Positions 26,346 to 36,254 of a DNA stretch of 58,780 nt are shown here, one piece after another. The translations under genes were made by a program, and so were the position numbers. This stretch comes from Spirochaetota bacterium (GTDB lineage Bacteria; Spirochaetota; UBA4802; UBA5550): NCBI GenBank assembly GCA_016929135.1, contig JAFGJK010000149.1, forward strand, positions 1 to 58,780, read 5' to 3'. The notes beneath the pieces were generated by a model that saw only the letters and a program-made list of their open reading frames with translations, had not been told where the DNA came from and did not search any database. Positions within the stretch are counted from its first letter, which is position 1; every line of letters begins with the position of its first letter.

Positions 26346-27602
26346 ATGGCAACGAAAAAGAAAGAAGAGAAAACGAAGCTCTTTTGCTCCTTTTGCGGTA
26401 AGAGCCAGGATATCGTTCGCAAGCTGGTGGCCGGACCCGATGTCTATATCTGCGACGAGTGCATCGAACTATGCAACGAGATCGTCGCGGAGGAGAAGGA
26501 GATCAATTCCGAGGACCAGATCAAAAACCTCCCGAAGCCCAAGGACATCAAGTCGTTTCTCGATCAGTACGTGATCGGTCAGGAGGAGGCCAAGAAGGTT
26601 CTTTCCGTGGCGGTCTACAACCATTACAAAAGGATCTACAGCAACACCAACCTGAAGAAAAGCGATGTGGAGCTCGACAAGAGCAACATCCTCCTGGTGG
26701 GGCCAACCGGCTCGGGGAAGACCCTGCTGGCGCAGACCCTCGCCAGGATACTGCATGTGCCCTTTGCCATCGCCGACGCCACCTCGCTGACCGAGGCTGG
26801 GTACGTCGGGGAGGACGTGGAGAACATCCTGCTGAGGCTCATACAGAACGCCGAGGGTGACGTGAAGAAGGCGGAGATGGGCATCGTCTACATAGACGAG
26901 ATCGACAAGATATCCCGCAAATCGGAGAACCCCTCGATCACCAGGGACGTCTCCGGCGAGGGGGTGCAGCAGGCCCTTCTGAAGATCATCGAGGGTACCA
27001 CGGCCAATGTCCCGCCCCAGGGGGGGAGGAAGCATCCGCATCAGGAATTCATATCCATCGATACGAAGAACATACTCTTCATAGTCGGCGGTGCCTTCGT
27101 GTCTCTCGACAAGGTGGTGGATACCAGGGTGGGGAAGAAGCTCCTGGGATTTGGCGCCGAGATCCATTCGTCAAAAAACGGCCATTCGGAGAATATCCTG
27201 AAACAATTGATCCCCGAGGACCTCATAAAATACGGCCTGATACCGGAATTTGTGGGAAGGCTGCCGGTGGTGGCTGTCCTGGACGAACTGGACAGGGATG
27301 CGCTGGTGAAGATACTGACTGAGCCGAAGAACGCGCTCCTGAAGCAGTACTCCAAGATCTTCTCCTTCGAGGAGGTGGAGCTGGAATTCACCGATGAGGC
27401 GATCAACGAGATTGCCACAAAGTCCTTCGAGCGGGAATCGGGTGCCAGGGGGCTCAGGGCCGTTATGGAGAAGCTCATGGTGGACCTGATGTACGAGATC
27501 CCCTCCCAGGAAAATATCGCCAAGGTAATAATCACCGATAAGGTGGTGAACGGCACCGCCGCCCCGGAATTGACCTTCAGGAAGGAGGAGAAATCGGCCT
27601 AG
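26346..27602 (+). CDS. clpX: ATP-dependent Clp protease ATP-binding subunit ClpX
   Basis: AAA+ unfoldase of 418 residues that feeds substrates to ClpP. The N-terminal zinc-binding domain has Cys14, Cys17, Cys36 and Cys39. Walker A is GPTGSGKT (residues 120-127), followed by the pore loop GYVGEDVEN, Walker [11 protein letters not shown], sensor residues and the RKHPHQEF segment. The ClpP-docking loop (IGF-type) falls in the stretch ending [10 protein letters not shown]. The start ATG at 26346 has GAGG five bases upstream; the reading track that extends into clpP is out of frame with clpP and is not used. Confidence 0.97.
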   Translation: MATKKKEEKTKLFCSFCGKSQDIVRKLVAGPDVYICDECIELCNEIVAEEKEINSEDQIKNLPKPKDIKSFLDQYVIGQEEAKKVLSVAVYNHYKRIYSNTNLKKSDVELDKSNILLVGPTGSGKTLLAQTLARILHVPFAIADATSLTEAGYVGEDVENILLRLIQNAEGDVKKAEMGIVYIDEIDKISRKSENPSITRDVSGEGVQQALLKIIEGTTANVPPQGGRKHPHQEFISIDTKNILFIVGGAFVSLDKVVDTRVGKKLLGFGAEIHSSKNGHSENILKQLIPEDLIKYGLIPEFVGRLPVVAVLDELDRDALVKILTEPKNALLKQYSKIFSFEEVELEFTDEAINEIATKSFERESGARGLRAVMEKLMVDLMYEIPSQENIAKVIITDKVVNGTAAPELTFRKEEKSA

Positions 27603-27649
27603 GCCCCGGATCCACCGGGATTACAGTCACAGAAGTAAGCGTAGGAGCC

Positions 27650-30094
27650 ATGCAAAAAAAGATAGATTTCAAGAAACACTACCCCCTGTTGCCGCTGAGA
27701 GACGTGGTGGTATTCCCTCACATGGTGATACCGCTGTTCGTGGGCAGGGAAAAATCCGTGAACGCCCTCGATGAGGCGATGAAGAGCGACCGGTACATCA
27801 TACTGGCGACGCAGACCGATGCCCAGGTATCAAACCCGGAAAAGAAGGACCTCTATGAGGTGGGCACTGTCGCGGAGATACTGCAGCTCTTGAAGCTCCC
27901 GGATGGGACCATCAAGGTGCTCGTCGAGGGCATCACGCGTGCCTACGTGTCCGACCTGGAAATCGGCGGCGATTTCTACGTCGCCGAGGTACGGGAGATC
28001 GAGCGATACGTCGAGCAGGGGCAGAACATGATCGCCCTGCGGCGCACGCTCCTGGACACCTTCGACAAGTACATCAAGATAAACAAGAAGGTGCCGAAGG
28101 AGGCGCTCTCGTCGGTATCCAGCATCGAAGACCTCTCCCAGCTCTCGGACGTCGTGGCGTCCCACGTGGACATGAAGATCGAGTTCAAGCAGTCGGTGCT
28201 CGACCTGGGCAATCCGGTGGACAGGGTGGAAAAGCTCATCGAGCTCATCAACGGCGAGATCGAGATAATGTTCATTGAGAAAAAGATCCAGGGCCAGGTG
28301 CGCAAACACATGGAGAAGACCCAGAAGGAATACTATCTCAACGAGCAGATGAAGGTCATCAAGAAGGAGCTGGGCCAGGAGGAGGGAGAGGTCGACGAGA
28401 TCGAGGAGCTGAAGAAGTCCGTGGAGGCGGCGAACATGTCCAAGGAGGCGAAGGCCAAGGCGCTTCAGGAGATCCGGCGTTTGGAGAAGATGCCTCCCAT
28501 GTCAGCCGAATCCGCCGTGGTGCGCAACTATATCGAGTGGCTTCGTGACGTCCCCTGGTACAAGAAGACCCGCGACAACAGGGACATCGAGCACGCCATG
28601 GGCATCCTCAACGAGGATCATTACGGCCTCGAGGAGGTGAAGGAGAGGATTATCGAGTACATCGCCGTACGGCAGCTCTCCAAGAACCTCAAGGGGCCCA
28701 TCCTCTGCTTCGTGGGGCCCCCCGGCGTCGGGAAGACCTCCCTGGGGCGGTCGGTGGCCCGGGCCCTGGGAAGGAAGTTCGTCAGAATGTCTCTGGGCGG
28801 CGTGCGAGACGAGGCGGAGATCCGGGGGCACCGGCGGACCTATGTGGGCGCGCTCCCCGGCAGGATCATCCAGATGATGAAGAAGGCGGGAACCGTGAAC
28901 CCGCTGATCCTCCTGGACGAGATCGACAAGATGTCTATGGACTTCAGGGGTGACCCGTCCTCCGCGCTGCTGGAGGTGCTGGATCCGGAACAGAACAATT
29001 CATTTCAGGATCATTACATGGAGGTCACCTACAACCTCAGCAACGTCATGTTCATTACCACGGCGAACGTGCAGCACAAGATACCGCTCCCCCTCTACGA
29101 CAGGATGGAGATCATCGAGATCACCAGCTATACCGAGCCGGAGAAGCTGAATATCGCGCTGAAGTTCCTGCTGAGCAAGCAGATTGAGGAGAACGGCCTC
29201 GACCCGCGAAATGTGGTCTATTCGGAAGAGGCCATGCTCTACACGATACGCCACTACACCCGCGAGGCGGGCGTCAGGAATTTGGAGCGGGTGATCGCCA
29301 AGGTCTGCCGAAAGGTGGGGCGCGAGGTGGTGCTGAAGGGGAAGGATTTCAGCCGCGTGATCGACGAATCGGCGCTCCATGAATTCCTCGGCCCCATAAA
29401 GTTCAAGTACGGGGTCAAGGAGCAGAAGGAGGAGGTGGGGCTTGCCAACGGTCTCGCCTGGACCGAGGTGGGGGGCGATATCCTGAACATAGAGGCGCTT
29501 CTCACCAAGGGAAAGGGGAACCTCACGCTCACCGGAAAGCTCGGCGAGGTGATGCAGGAATCGGCGCAGGCCGCCTTCACCTACGTCAAGGCGAACCAGC
29601 AGTTTTTCAATATCGACGAGGAACAGGTGAAGACAAACGACGTACACCTTCACGTGCCCGAGGGGGCGATACCGAAGGATGGCCCGTCTGCCGGAATCAC
29701 CATGGGCGTGGTGATCGCGTCGCTCTTCAGCAACATCCCGGTGCGCTGCGACGTGGCGATGACGGGCGAGATCACCCTGCGGGGGAAGGTGCTCCCCATC
29801 GGCGGTCTGAAGGAGAAGGTCCTGGCCGCCCACAGGGCCCATATCACCCACGTCATTATTCCGGAAGAGAACAGGAAGGACCTGGAAAAGATACCGGAAT
29901 ACGTTCGCGAGCGGATGATATTCCATCCGGTCTCCACCATGGAGGAGGTTCTTTTCCTCTCGCTCACCCATCCCGAGAAGCTTTTCAAGGACGGCGACAA
30001 GACGAAATCGCTCTACAACCGCCTGAAGGAAACCCTGGGTGACTGGGTGCTCGACGGCGAGATGAAGGAGAGCGACGCGAAGCTCACTATGTAG
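27650..30094 (+). CDS. lon: ATP-dependent Lon protease
   Basis: Homohexameric AAA+ serine protease for misfolded and regulatory proteins. 814 residues: LON substrate-binding domain (about 10-210), coiled-coil linker (220-290), AAA+ module with Walker [12 protein letters not shown] (about 360) and Walker [11 protein letters not shown], then the protease domain with the Ser-Lys dyad in [10 protein letters not shown] (about 680) and [13 protein letters not shown] (about 725). TAGGAG precedes the ATG. It lies 47 bases after clpX, so the block tig-clpP-clpX-lon reads as one proteostasis cluster. It converges on the methyltransferase gene with five bases between stops. Confidence 0.97.
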   Translation: MQKKIDFKKHYPLLPLRDVVVFPHMVIPLFVGREKSVNALDEAMKSDRYIILATQTDAQVSNPEKKDLYEVGTVAEILQLLKLPDGTIKVLVEGITRAYVSDLEIGGDFYVAEVREIERYVEQGQNMIALRRTLLDTFDKYIKINKKVPKEALSSVSSIEDLSQLSDVVASHVDMKIEFKQSVLDLGNPVDRVEKLIELINGEIEIMFIEKKIQGQVRKHMEKTQKEYYLNEQMKVIKKELGQEEGEVDEIEELKKSVEAANMSKEAKAKALQEIRRLEKMPPMSAESAVVRNYIEWLRDVPWYKKTRDNRDIEHAMGILNEDHYGLEEVKERIIEYIAVRQLSKNLKGPILCFVGPPGVGKTSLGRSVARALGRKFVRMSLGGVRDEAEIRGHRRTYVGALPGRIIQMMKKAGTVNPLILLDEIDKMSMDFRGDPSSALLEVLDPEQNNSFQDHYMEVTYNLSNVMFITTANVQHKIPLPLYDRMEIIEITSYTEPEKLNIALKFLLSKQIEENGLDPRNVVYSEEAMLYTIRHYTREAGVRNLERVIAKVCRKVGREVVLKGKDFSRVIDESALHEFLGPIKFKYGVKEQKEEVGLANGLAWTEVGGDILNIEALLTKGKGNLTLTGKLGEVMQESAQAAFTYVKANQQFFNIDEEQVKTNDVHLHVPEGAIPKDGPSAGITMGVVIASLFSNIPVRCDVAMTGEITLRGKVLPIGGLKEKVLAAHRAHITHVIIPEENRKDLEKIPEYVRERMIFHPVSTMEEVLFLSLTHPEKLFKDGDKTKSLYNRLKETLGDWVLDGEMKESDAKLTM

Positions 30095-30099
30095 TGACG

Positions 30100-30852
30100 T
30101 CAGCCCTTCTTGAAATGGATTATCATCCTGTTCGAGAAGTCCTGGTAGGTTTCTCTGATGAAGCTGGAGTATACCTCCTTCAGCGTAAATCCGTTCGATT
30201 CCATGAAGCCCCGCATCTCCTCGGTCCCGAAGGTTCTCATGACATGGCGGTCGCTGATATTTCTCGTTCCATCGGGGCCGTGTATGGTATACCGGTAGTC
30301 CACCTCGACGATCGTTTTCCCCTGCTCGGGAATGAGACGGAATCCCCGCTCACGCTCTATCAGGATGTCCTGATACCTGGTCTTGGACACCGTGCCGAGC
30401 TCCTTCTCCTTTATCATTTCAACGGGAACTGAGTTCCAGATCTCGAAGAGGCCGGAGCCTCCGGGTTTCATGGCGCGCCATGTGTTCCAGAGGGCCTTTT
30501 CCACCTCAGCGTCGTCTATGAGATAATTGAAGGAGCCGAAGAGAGACAAGACCATATCGAACTCATTGTAATAGTCGAATTCGGTCATGCTGCCGTGAAT
30601 GAACTCGATGGACTCCGGGTTTCTCTGGCGCGCCACGCGCAACATCGCCTCGCTTGAATCGAGTCCCACGCAACTGATCCCGTACCGATGCAGCTTTTGC
30701 AGGTGCTCGCCGGTGCCGCACCCGAGGTCGAGGAGGCTGGGTGATTCCCTCCCCCTGAGGAGAGAGCGTATCAGGGCGATGTCGTTGTGTATGTCCCTGT
30801 GGTTCGCCTCGATCAGGAAATAGTATTCGGCGAGCTCGTCGTACAGTTTCAT
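30100..30852 (-). CDS. Class I SAM-dependent methyltransferase
   Basis: 250 residues with a Rossmann-like methyltransferase fold. Motif I is LLDLGCGTGEHL (about residues 40-51), motif II VGLDSSEAML, and motif IV is near DMVLSLFGSFNYL. The substrate is unknown; the type-11/25 layout fits small molecules or proteins. It starts four bases after the stop of PTS enzyme I and is probably co-transcribed with it. No link between the two is known to me. Confidence 0.8.
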   Translation of the reverse strand: MKLYDELAEYYFLIEANHRDIHNDIALIRSLLRGRESPSLLDLGCGTGEHLQKLHRYGISCVGLDSSEAMLRVARQRNPESIEFIHGSMTEFDYYNEFDMVLSLFGSFNYLIDDAEVEKALWNTWRAMKPGGSGLFEIWNSVPVEMIKEKELGTVSKTRYQDILIERERGFRLIPEQGKTIVEVDYRYTIHGPDGTRNISDRHVMRTFGTEEMRGFMESNGFTLKEVYSSFIRETYQDFSNRMIIHFKKG

Positions 30853-30856
30853 TGAG

Positions 30857-32602
30857 CTACAGGTAGATGTCCGGGAATTTTTTTGACAGGGTATCCTCGA
30901 GCAGTTGCTCGATCTCGGCTGTCGTCTCCCGCTCCATGATGCGGTTCAGGAGCTCCTCGCATTCACTGATCCCCACCAGCCTGATGATGCGCTTCACCTG
31001 ATACATGTAAATAGGACTCATGGAAAGCTGGCGAAAGCCGAGTCCCAGAAGGATCATCGTGTACCTGGGCTCGCCGGCGATCTCGCCGCAGATGGATATG
31101 GGAATGGAATGATCGTTGGCCACCGTAACTATCTGCTTCAGGAAACGGAGCACCGCGATATTCAGCGGATTGTAGAGATAGGCGACCTTCTCGCTGATCC
31201 TATCCACCGCCAAGAGATACTGAACCAGGTCGTTCGTGCCCACAGAGAAGAAATCAGCGTGGCGCGCAAGGATGTCCGCATTGATCACCGCCGAGGGTAC
31301 CTCGATCATTATGCCGATGGGTATCTCTTCGTCGAAGGGGATGCCCTGGGATCTGAGGGTTTCCATCTCCTCGGTGGTGATCGAGCGGGCCCTGACGAAT
31401 TCCTCAACGGTGGTGATCATGGGAAACATGAGCTTGACCTTTCCGTAGTGACTCGCCTTCAGTATCGCCCTGAGCTGTATCCTGAAGAGCTCCTCGTTTT
31501 CCAGCGAGAAGCGAATCGCCCTGCAGCCCAGGAAAGGGTTTCTCTCCTTGTAGGGCTGCGTATAGGCGTATACCTTGTCGCCGCCGACGTCGAGGGTGCG
31601 GATCGTCACCGGTAGGGGGTTGAAGAACTCCACCACCCGCCGATACTCGTTGAACTGGCGGTCCTCGTCGGGGAGCGATTGCTCAAGGAAGAGGAACTCC
31701 GACCGGTACAGGCCGATCCCCTGCGCACCGTGCTCTTTGATGATGGTCTTTTCGTCAGGTATCTCGATGTTACCGAAGATGAACACCTCCTCTCCATCAA
31801 CGGTCTGTGCGGGAAGGTGCGTGAGCTTTGAGAGCTCCTGTTCCAACTCCAGGAAATCGAGCTGGTATTTTTCAAATTCGCTGATCTCCTTGTTCGAGGG
31901 GTTTATGATGACCTGTCCATGTATGGCGTCAACGATCACCATGTCGCCGCTCTTCACCAGCGAGGTGCCGTTGAGCGTTCCCACGATCGCCGGTATATCC
32001 AACGCCCTGGCCATTATCGCGGTGTGTGATGTCTTCCCCCCCTTGTCGGTTACGAAGGCCTTGATGTAGTCGCGGTTCATCATCGCCGTTTCCGATGGGG
32101 TGAGGTCAGGGGCGAAGAGGATAACCTCCTCGGTGATGTGTGCCAGCGATGCGGCCTTCTTTTTCTGGAGATTCAGTATGAGCCGTTTATTGACATCCGA
32201 TATGTCTATGATCCGCTCCCTGAGGTAGTCGTCCTCAATGACATTGAGGCTGTTGATGAGCTCAAGGGATATATCGTTTATGACCCATTCGACGTTTCTC
32301 TTCTCTTTGCGGATCGTATCGCGCGCTCTCTCCTCGACATGCGGGTCCTCCAGTACCATCAGGTGACTGGTGAATATGTCCGACATCTCCTTCGACAGGC
32401 TTGTGGCGATCTGTTTCTGGATTCCGATTATCTCTTTCTTCGTCTTTTCCAGCGCCATTTCAAAGCGCTGGAGTTCGTTTTCGATATCATCGCTGCTGAT
32501 GTGGTATTTCGGTATGATGACCTTATCACCCTGATAGACGAAGGCCCTGCCTATCTTGATCCCCGGGGAGGCCACAGTACCTTTGGAAATTCTCTCTGAC
32601 AT
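30857..32602 (-). CDS. ptsI: Phosphoenolpyruvate-protein phosphotransferase (PTS enzyme I)
   Basis: Transfers phosphate from PEP to HPr. 581 residues. The phosphorylated histidine is in GGKTSHTAIMARAL (about residue 195). PEP-binding parts include GIGLYRSEFLFLEQ, RTLDVGGDK, LGCRAIRFSLE and GTNDLVQYLLAVDR, and the catalytic cysteine is in ISICGEIAGEPRY. No HPr, HPr kinase or EII gene is in the window, so it may serve a regulatory or nitrogen-type PTS, or HPr is elsewhere. I start at MSERISKGT with AGGGA five bases upstream rather than 45 codons further up. A divergent hexokinase gene lies 112 bases upstream on the same strand. Confidence 0.94.
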   Translation of the reverse strand: MSERISKGTVASPGIKIGRAFVYQGDKVIIPKYHISSDDIENELQRFEMALEKTKKEIIGIQKQIATSLSKEMSDIFTSHLMVLEDPHVEERARDTIRKEKRNVEWVINDISLELINSLNVIEDDYLRERIIDISDVNKRLILNLQKKKAASLAHITEEVILFAPDLTPSETAMMNRDYIKAFVTDKGGKTSHTAIMARALDIPAIVGTLNGTSLVKSGDMVIVDAIHGQVIINPSNKEISEFEKYQLDFLELEQELSKLTHLPAQTVDGEEVFIFGNIEIPDEKTIIKEHGAQGIGLYRSEFLFLEQSLPDEDRQFNEYRRVVEFFNPLPVTIRTLDVGGDKVYAYTQPYKERNPFLGCRAIRFSLENEELFRIQLRAILKASHYGKVKLMFPMITTVEEFVRARSITTEEMETLRSQGIPFDEEIPIGIMIEVPSAVINADILARHADFFSVGTNDLVQYLLAVDRISEKVAYLYNPLNIAVLRFLKQIVTVANDHSIPISICGEIAGEPRYTMILLGLGFRQLSMSPIYMYQVKRIIRLVGISECEELLNRIMERETTAEIEQLLEDTLSKKFPDIYL

Positions 32603-32714
32603 TGGATTCCCTAGTGCATTGATTCGGTATGAAAGTGATATACTCTGATCATTCGTTCGGTAATTGTCAAGATCAAATTTGCATGAGGGGGCGGGATGTG
32701 TCCGTGCACGGCTG

Positions 32715-33815
32715 TCACAGCCACAGCCTGGCACCACCCAGTATGGAGCTCTCTTTGATACCGTGAATTTGAATCGCGCCTTCGGGCATGCCCAGAACCC
32801 GGAGGTACCGCTTCACGTGGCGCTGGTACTCCCACCCCTTCCAGAAGAGGCTCCCTTCGATGATCACATTTGCCGTATCACGCTCCTTATAGCGATAGAT
32901 GCCCCCTATGAGCGCCGCCACAAGGCTCGCGGAACGCTCAAAGAGATTCCTTGCGCACAGAGCGCCCTCGCCGTCACCGGCGGCGAGGGCGGCGAGATCG
33001 CCGGTTGACCCGAGATCTCGGCGGTTGTAGCCATTCTCTTCGGCATAGGCATTGTAGTGTCGGTAGAGGTACGCGCCGGAGACCTCCTTTTCCAGGGCCT
33101 GAAGCCCCCTGTTGGCCGATTCGCCGTCGATGATCCTCCCCGTGTCAGTGGGTGTAAATCCGCTGAAATTCCCCGATTCCAGGTTCACCACTGTCGACTC
33201 ACCCTGGAAGAAGCCGAAGTTGAATCCGGTTCCCACGACGCCCCCGGCGAGCGACGGGGCGTCCCAGCGCCCCAGGCCGGCGAGGATGAGACAGACCGTA
33301 TCGTTGGCGCAGGCAACCTCAACCTTTCGTCCGTGATGCTGCATCATGTGTGTCTCCACCGTCGTGCCGATTGCCTCTCCCACGAGCCTGTGAAATACGT
33401 GCTCCTTGGTCCCCTTCAGGAGAATGCCGTCGAGCCTTCCCTCCCTGACGAGGGGACTCAGGGGATATGCGAAATTGATGCTGAGCATCCCGCATTCACG
33501 GTCCACGTATTCGTCGATCAGGGAAAGGAAGACGTCCCGATCATGCAGGACGGGGAGGGGGGCGCTTTTCGACTCCATGATTTCAATCTCCCCGTTGGTC
33601 CGCCGCACGATGGAGGAGGAGATATTGGAGCCTCCTATGACCAGCACGCAGGCCCTTCCCGGATGCTCCTCCGGACGGCGCATGATTCTGTGCTTTGCAA
33701 ATACGAAGCTCGTTCTCTCCCCCCGGTCCGCCATAGCCATCTCCCGGGAGAGACCGTCCCGGATAGCCTCGAGTTCAGCCGTTGAGAACATGGGGATGAT
33801 ATATGCATTCATCAT
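32715..33815 (-). CDS. Hexokinase-family protein (divergent)
   Basis: About 366 residues, related to eukaryotic-type hexokinases. Recognisable are SINFAYPLSP (sugar-binding loop), CANDTVCLILAG (catalytic aspartate), GGVVGTGFNFGFF, NLESGNFSGF and the C-terminal IIEGSLFWKGWEYQRHV. The phosphate-1 motif, usually DLGGTN, appears as VIGGSN and lacks the aspartate. Glucose phosphorylation by ATP is the family reaction; activity is uncertain because of that change. Two ATG codons in tandem (33815, 33812) are equally good. It follows a membrane zinc-ribbon protein gene by 19 bases. ptsI is next downstream, so this is a sugar-entry neighbourhood. Confidence 0.78.
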   Translation of the reverse strand: MMNAYIIPMFSTAELEAIRDGLSREMAMADRGERTSFVFAKHRIMRRPEEHPGRACVLVIGGSNISSSIVRRTNGEIEIMESKSAPLPVLHDRDVFLSLIDEYVDRECGMLSINFAYPLSPLVREGRLDGILLKGTKEHVFHRLVGEAIGTTVETHMMQHHGRKVEVACANDTVCLILAGLGRWDAPSLAGGVVGTGFNFGFFQGESTVVNLESGNFSGFTPTDTGRIIDGESANRGLQALEKEVSGAYLYRHYNAYAEENGYNRRDLGSTGDLAALAAGDGEGALCARNLFERSASLVAALIGGIYRYKERDTANVIIEGSLFWKGWEYQRHVKRYLRVLGMPEGAIQIHGIKESSILGGARLWL

Positions 33816-33834
33816 TGGAAGCCACGAAGGGGAC

Positions 33835-34353
33835 TCACGCGCTGTACACCGTGCCGCAACTGGTACACCGGATGGTGTCCCCCGGAAGGTAGAGACCGTC
33901 CGGGGGGGAGCCGCAGGAGGGGCAGGCACCGCTTGCCGTGTTCGCGTTCCCGGTTCCTCCGGCGATAAATTCATCGGTGGTCCTGTCGAACGTACCGGAT
34001 ATGCTCCCCTCTGAGAGCGCCCTGCTGAGCGTCTTCATCAGCAGCGGCAGCGGCGTCGAGAGCTTGTTCGAAAGCTCTGCGAGCGATATTCTCCGGTACG
34101 ATCGGATCAGTTCCGCCAGGGCAATCGTTAGCTCCTGTGCCCGGCCGATCCTCCGCGCCTGCAGGAGAAGGATCGCGGAGGGGACAAAGAAAACGAGGGA
34201 GGACAGCGCGATGGGCGGGCCCTCCTTGCTTTGAGGGGCGCCGCTATCAATGGTCATTCCGATTCCCACAATAAGGAGAAGGACGCCGAAACAGAGAAGC
34301 ATGATGCCCGCCGTTTTCAGCACTGCTATTTTTATCCGGTTCGCGATGGACAT
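33835..34353 (-). CDS. Membrane protein with winged-helix-like segment and C-terminal zinc ribbon
   Basis: 172 residues. Two transmembrane helices (about 14-35 and 48-66) are followed by a helical segment LAELIRSYRRISLAELSNKL, which looks like a winged-helix or PCI-like unit. The C-terminal zinc ribbon has cysteine pairs CPSCG and CTSCG, 20 residues apart. No family assigned. The soluble part is probably cytoplasmic. It lies 19 bases before the hexokinase-like gene on the same strand. A regulatory role is only a guess. Confidence 0.68.
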   Translation of the reverse strand: MSIANRIKIAVLKTAGIMLLCFGVLLLIVGIGMTIDSGAPQSKEGPPIALSSLVFFVPSAILLLQARRIGRAQELTIALAELIRSYRRISLAELSNKLSTPLPLLMKTLSRALSEGSISGTFDRTTDEFIAGGTGNANTASGACPSCGSPPDGLYLPGDTIRCTSCGTVYSA

Positions 34354-34443
34354 GAGGGTTATGTTACCGGGATCGCTGTTTCTGTAAAGAAGAATTTTTT
34401 TTGGTGGACGCGGATATCATGGTGTCTCTTCCACGGAGGATTG

Positions 34444-34875
34444 CTATTTGCCGCTGTTCATCTTTTCAACCTCCAGATTGTGGCGCCGGAGGGCGGTGGA
34501 TATCGTGGTCTGCAGGTTGATGCGGTCGATGGGTTTCATCAGGTAGCCGTAGTGCTTTGTCTTCTCGGCCCGCTTGATTGTTGTGGGGTCGGTGCTCGCC
34601 GTGAGGTATATGATCGGGATGTCCGCGTGCTGGCGTATCAATTCTGCCGCCTCGATCCCGTCCATGTCTTCGGAGAGCATGATGTCCATCAGGATGAGAT
34701 CCGGCTTGATCGCCAGCGCCGTACGCACCGATTCTTCGCCGGATGATATGGTAATGGGGACGGAATAGCCAATTTTTTCCAGCATCCGCTGGATATCCAT
34801 TGCCGTAATGGCCTCGTCCTCAACAAGCATTATCGTGGTATTCTTCAGATCGTTCGCGGCAGATGGTTCCAACAT
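34444..34875 (-). CDS. Receiver-only response regulator
   Basis: 143 residues, a single REC domain and no output domain. The acidic pair is Glu19/Asp20 (MLVEDE), the phospho-acceptor Asp64 is in LILMDIML, the switch threonine is Thr92 in YLTAS and the lysine is Lys114 in YLMKPIDR. CheY-like or SpoF-like phosphorelay parts look like this. No histidine kinase gene is adjacent; the nearest GHKL ATPase genes (38543, 17801) lack a dimerisation/phosphotransfer histidine region. I start at MLEPSAAND; a GTG five codons upstream has no ribosome-binding site. Confidence 0.85.
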   Translation of the reverse strand: MLEPSAANDLKNTTIMLVEDEAITAMDIQRMLEKIGYSVPITISSGEESVRTALAIKPDLILMDIMLSEDMDGIEAAELIRQHADIPIIYLTASTDPTTIKRAEKTKHYGYLMKPIDRINLQTTISTALRRHNLEVEKMNSGK

Positions 34876-34949
34876 GATTAATACATACACAGGAAGTGAA
34901 AATTAGTCAAGCCAATTTGTCACCCATTCGCTCGGGGCTACGGGGCCGA

Positions 34950-36245
34950 TCAGGGCATGAGCCTGCTTCGGATGTACCGCATCAGACTGTACAGTTCGTC
35001 GTCCGGTACCGTCCCTGCGTCGATCGTACCGTTGCGGACATAGGGAGTGATGCGCGCGCCGATATCCCCGGTGATCGTCCCGTACTGGCCGATGAATGCC
35101 TCGAGGCGTGATATCAGGCTGAATTCCGCCTTGGCGCGTGCATCGAGGTCCAGGTAGCGGTCGATCCGTGCAAGCATCCCCTCTCTGTCACCGGGAAGGG
35201 AACCGTACACCGGGAGCAGGTTCGAGGCGCTGTCGCTGAAGATGCGCGTTTCAACATCGATGCATTCCACCAGGGTTCGGATTTCGCGTAGCACCGTCTC
35301 CTCGTCCGCCTCGACGAAATCTCCCCGCTTAAGGGCAAGGGCGAGACCAGTGCCGTTGAAAATCTCCAGCGACCGCAGACGCACGAAATCGGGCCTGCTC
35401 CTGTTTATCATCGCCGCGGTATCCAGGGCATGTGCCTTGGAGAGGGGGCTCCCACCAAGTCCAGGCATCACATAGACGGATACCGAGAGTCCGGCCTCCC
35501 TGGCCTTTATCAAACCCCGCGTCTGTTCCGCGGCGGTGACGCCCTTGTTGACCCGGCGGAGCACCTCGTCGTTGCCGCTCTCGAGGCCGAAATGGAAGCG
35601 GTTTACCCCCGCCTCCCTGATGCCCCGCAGCTCGGGCCCGCTTCGTGGCGAGAAGGCGCTCTTCGTCCTGCCGTAGATGGTGAAGCGCTCCACCGTGGGG
35701 AAGCGGAGCCGTATTCGCGCGATGACCCTGGCGAGGAAATCCGGTTTCAAAATGAGACCGTCGGAATCGCCGAGGAAACAGGTTGTGCCCCCCTCTATCC
35801 TCCATGCCAGTATGTGCCGGACGCACTCCTCGATGCCCGGTTTATCCCTGAACCACTGCATGAACCAGGACATCCTCTCGTCCATCCATGGCTCAGGGAG
35901 CTCGTCCGCTTCTGTCTCATCGATCCTTCCCCCCTCCCACCAGGCGCGCCGTACCTGCTCGGAGAATCCGGCAGCCCTTCGGATGTCACCCTCGGTGTAC
36001 ACTGGATATCCGATACCGTGTTCGAACATCGCGTCGTCACACCGCCGTGCCGAATCGATGTCCTCCAGAACCTCCTCCATTGATCTCCTGGAGAACCTTG
36101 CGTGGTATTTGTATACGGGGCAGAAGGAACACCTGCTCCAGTAGCAGTTCCGGGTCAGACGGAAGGTGAGGCTGCAGGTCTCCGTGGGGGGGCGGATCGA
36201 GCAGATCTCGAAGGGCCTGAGGGTGAGCAGGTCCGTTGCTGCCAT
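34950..36245 (-). CDS. Radical SAM protein of unknown function
   Basis: 431 residues. The cluster motif is RNCYWSRCSFC, with spacing CX4CX2C instead of CX3CX2C, near residues 33-41. Later parts (FTIYGRTKSAF, FHFGLESGNDEVLRRVNKG, VYVMPGLGG) fit the Elp3/MiaB-like barrel with the GLESG strand. The N-terminal 25 residues carry another short strand-rich segment. Neither a B12 domain nor TRAM/SPASM cysteines are seen. The CX4CX2C spacing with NCYWSRC is shared by a set of uncharacterised proteins. The gene starts nine bases after the CsgG-like gene and may be co-transcribed with it. Confidence 0.78.
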   Translation of the reverse strand: MAATDLLTLRPFEICSIRPPTETCSLTFRLTRNCYWSRCSFCPVYKYHARFSRRSMEEVLEDIDSARRCDDAMFEHGIGYPVYTEGDIRRAAGFSEQVRRAWWEGGRIDETEADELPEPWMDERMSWFMQWFRDKPGIEECVRHILAWRIEGGTTCFLGDSDGLILKPDFLARVIARIRLRFPTVERFTIYGRTKSAFSPRSGPELRGIREAGVNRFHFGLESGNDEVLRRVNKGVTAAEQTRGLIKAREAGLSVSVYVMPGLGGSPLSKAHALDTAAMINRSRPDFVRLRSLEIFNGTGLALALKRGDFVEADEETVLREIRTLVECIDVETRIFSDSASNLLPVYGSLPGDREGMLARIDRYLDLDARAKAEFSLISRLEAFIGQYGTITGDIGARITPYVRNGTIDAGTVPDDELYSLMRYIRSRLMP

Positions 36246-36254
36246 GCACGTCCA

